Part shown: positions 62,798 through 64,000 of the stretch, in pieces
How positions within the stretch are numbered: position 1 is the first letter of the stretch
Layout of the letters: each line of letters opens with the position of its first letter
From: Pedobacter sp. AJM
GTDB lineage: Bacteria > Bacteroidota > Bacteroidia > Sphingobacteriales > Sphingobacteriaceae
Direction of reading: 5' to 3'
Assembly: GCF_002197755.1 (NCBI RefSeq)
Contig: NZ_NHOT01000002.1
Coordinates: 186,001-250,000, forward strand
Length of the DNA stretch: 64,000 nt
Translations under genes and position numbers: made by a program
The notes under the pieces: model-generated
What the model was told of the DNA's origin: nothing
What the model saw: the letters and a program-made list of their open reading frames with translations, nothing else
Databases searched by the model: none

Positions 62798-64000
62798 TTA
62801 CGAAAATAAGTTTTTAAGCCGATAAAACCATAATCCTAAAGTCGAAAAAATGATTACGGTTGCGGCACCAATTACATTTAACCAGAGGAATGACACCACA
62901 TCGAATTTATAAACAGCAATTACGGCAATTTCAGAAAGGATAGCGGAAATAAATACCAGCGGGCCATCGATTTTTTTAAAATAAAAAGCCACCAGGAAAA
63001 TACCGAGAATTGGTCCGTAAAAAAGTGATCCCAAAACATTTACTGCCTCAATTAGCGAACCCATCTGGGTAGCGAACATCGCCACTGCAATAGAAAATAT
63101 ACCCCAGCCTAAAGTATGTAGTCGGCTATATTTCAACTCCGTAGTGTCATCAATTTTTTTATTGCTAAAAAGAAGATGTATATCTTTTAATGAGCAGGCT
63201 GCCAATGAATTTAATGCCGCAGAAATAGACCCCCAGCTGGCCAGGAAAATGACGGCAAATAATAATCCGATCATCCCGACAGGCAAAGTGTTTTTAACAA
63301 AGTATAGAAAGATATAATTGGTATCTGTTTTCTCGGCATTAAAGTTGGATTGGTTAATGGCTTCTTCTACCCTGCCATGCAAATCTTTAACCTCAATTTG
63401 GGTAGATTTAAATTTCGCAACAGAAGCATTTAATTCCGGTGATTGGCTTTCCTTCTGCAGGAGAATAATTTTGGATTCCTGATTAAATTTTGCCGCTAAA
63501 GCCTGATGCTCTTTTTCAAATATGGCCGCTTGTTTGGGTTGAGTTTCTTTTAAATATTGATATGACCTTTCATTGAAATAGATGGGTGCCGGTTTTAGGG
63601 AAAAGAAAGCAAATAATAAGGCTCCAATTAAAAGGATGGCAAACTGCATGGGTATTTTGACCAAACCATTCAGCAGCAAACCCATTTTGGCATTGGTGTT
63701 ATCCTTTGCGGTAATGTATCGCCCCACCTGACTTTGATCGGTGCCGAAATAGGATAGTGCCAGGAAAAACCCGCCAATCAATCCACTCCAGATGTTGTAT
63801 TTATCTTTCCAGTTGAAATCAGTAGTGATCACATTCAGTTTTCCGGATTTTCCGGCCAGGTATAGGGCATCACTGAAGCCAATTCCATTTGGCATATTTT
63901 GCACCAGTAAATAACCGGCAAAAGCCATGGTTCCTAAAATGATCAGGAATTGCAGTTTTTGGGTATGTGCAATGGCTTTTGCCCCGCCAACGTAGGTGTA
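62798..64000 (-). CDS. Sodium:solute symporter (SSS family), N-terminus cut by window edge
   Basis: An inner-membrane Na+-coupled transporter, of which the last 400 residues lie in the window; the frame is open to the right edge at 64000, and the upstream residues [19 protein letters not shown] continue the family pattern. About nine membrane helices are visible, with [40 protein letters not shown] and [17 protein letters not shown] characteristic of SGLT/PutP-type carriers. A 90-residue charged insertion ([24 protein letters not shown]...) lies between helices, as in several Bacteroidota members. Substrate (sugar, sialic acid or other) not evident. Confidence 0.9.
   Translation of the reverse strand, partial: YTYVGGAKAIAHTQKLQFLIILGTMAFAGYLLVQNMPNGIGFSDALYLAGKSGKLNVITTDFNWKDKYNIWSGLIGGFFLALSYFGTDQSQVGRYITAKDNTNAKMGLLLNGLVKIPMQFAILLIGALLFAFFSLKPAPIYFNERSYQYLKETQPKQAAIFEKEHQALAAKFNQESKIILLQKESQSPELNASVAKFKSTQIEVKDLHGRVEEAINQSNFNAEKTDTNYIFLYFVKNTLPVGMIGLLFAVIFLASWGSISAALNSLAACSLKDIHLLFSNKKIDDTTELKYSRLHTLGWGIFSIAVAMFATQMGSLIEAVNVLGSLFYGPILGIFLVAFYFKKIDGPLVFISAILSEIAVIAVYKFDVVSFLWLNVIGAATVIIFSTLGLWFYRLKNLFS

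Overview
The window looks like chromosomal DNA of a Bacteroidota species, most likely of the Sphingobacteriaceae (Pedobacter-like). Evidence from the sequence: two SusC/SusD outer-membrane pairs, an ECF sigma/FecR cascade, a GH92 mannosidase, DUF2911, DUF6624 and DUF892 proteins, starts that mostly lack a Shine-Dalgarno sequence, and promoter elements of the TAnnTTTG type. The genus is inference only; there is no rRNA in the window.

Layout. 1-4 kb: oxidative-stress block with a clade-2 catalase (katE) and a DUF892 ferritin-like protein in one operon, and a small ankyrin protein divergent from them. 4.2-12.7 kb: ECF sigma factor, FecR anti-sigma, SusC with an STN signalling domain, SusD, and a secreted phosphodiesterase/alkaline-phosphatase fusion, read as one organophosphate-scavenging locus. 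12.9-17 kb: outer-membrane barrel protein, an orphan GHKL ATPase, a CRP-like regulator, dipeptidase E and a DoxX protein. At 17.19 kb lies tRNA-Ser(UGA), followed by a decayed integrase fragment.

17.77-24.45 kb: the most unusual part, a four-gene minus-strand operon encoding a VioB-type ferritin-like protein, a LodA/GoxA-like (cysteine tryptophylquinone type) oxidase, a radical SAM/SPASM maturase and a LodB/QhpG-like flavoprotein with a possible winged-helix tail. It combines maturation enzymes known from two different quinoprotein systems and sits beside the tRNA and integrase scar. 24.4-26.9 kb is gene-poor and repeat-containing, with two small secreted proteins.

27-34.6 kb: an MscS channel, a NarL-type two-component pair, and secreted or membrane hypotheticals. 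34.9-42.8 kb: a TonB siderophore-type receptor, ApbE flavin transferase, a PepSY-flavodoxin-reductase fusion, a DUF2271 protein with an ApbE-type acceptor motif, and an exported ankyrin protein; this reads as an extracytoplasmic flavin/iron-reduction module. 43-48.6 kb: a second SusC/SusD pair with a divergent AraC regulator and face-to-face promoter elements.

48.7-64 kb: mostly housekeeping genes: SGNH esterase divergent from YbbA/YbbP (the tesA-ybbA-ybbP arrangement), lipocalin convergent with SurE, a lipid kinase, a GntP permease, a 3-hydroxyisobutyrate-dehydrogenase-like enzyme, AlkD-like repair protein, NUDIX hydrolase, GH92 mannosidase, DUF2911 protein and a sodium:solute symporter cut by the right edge.
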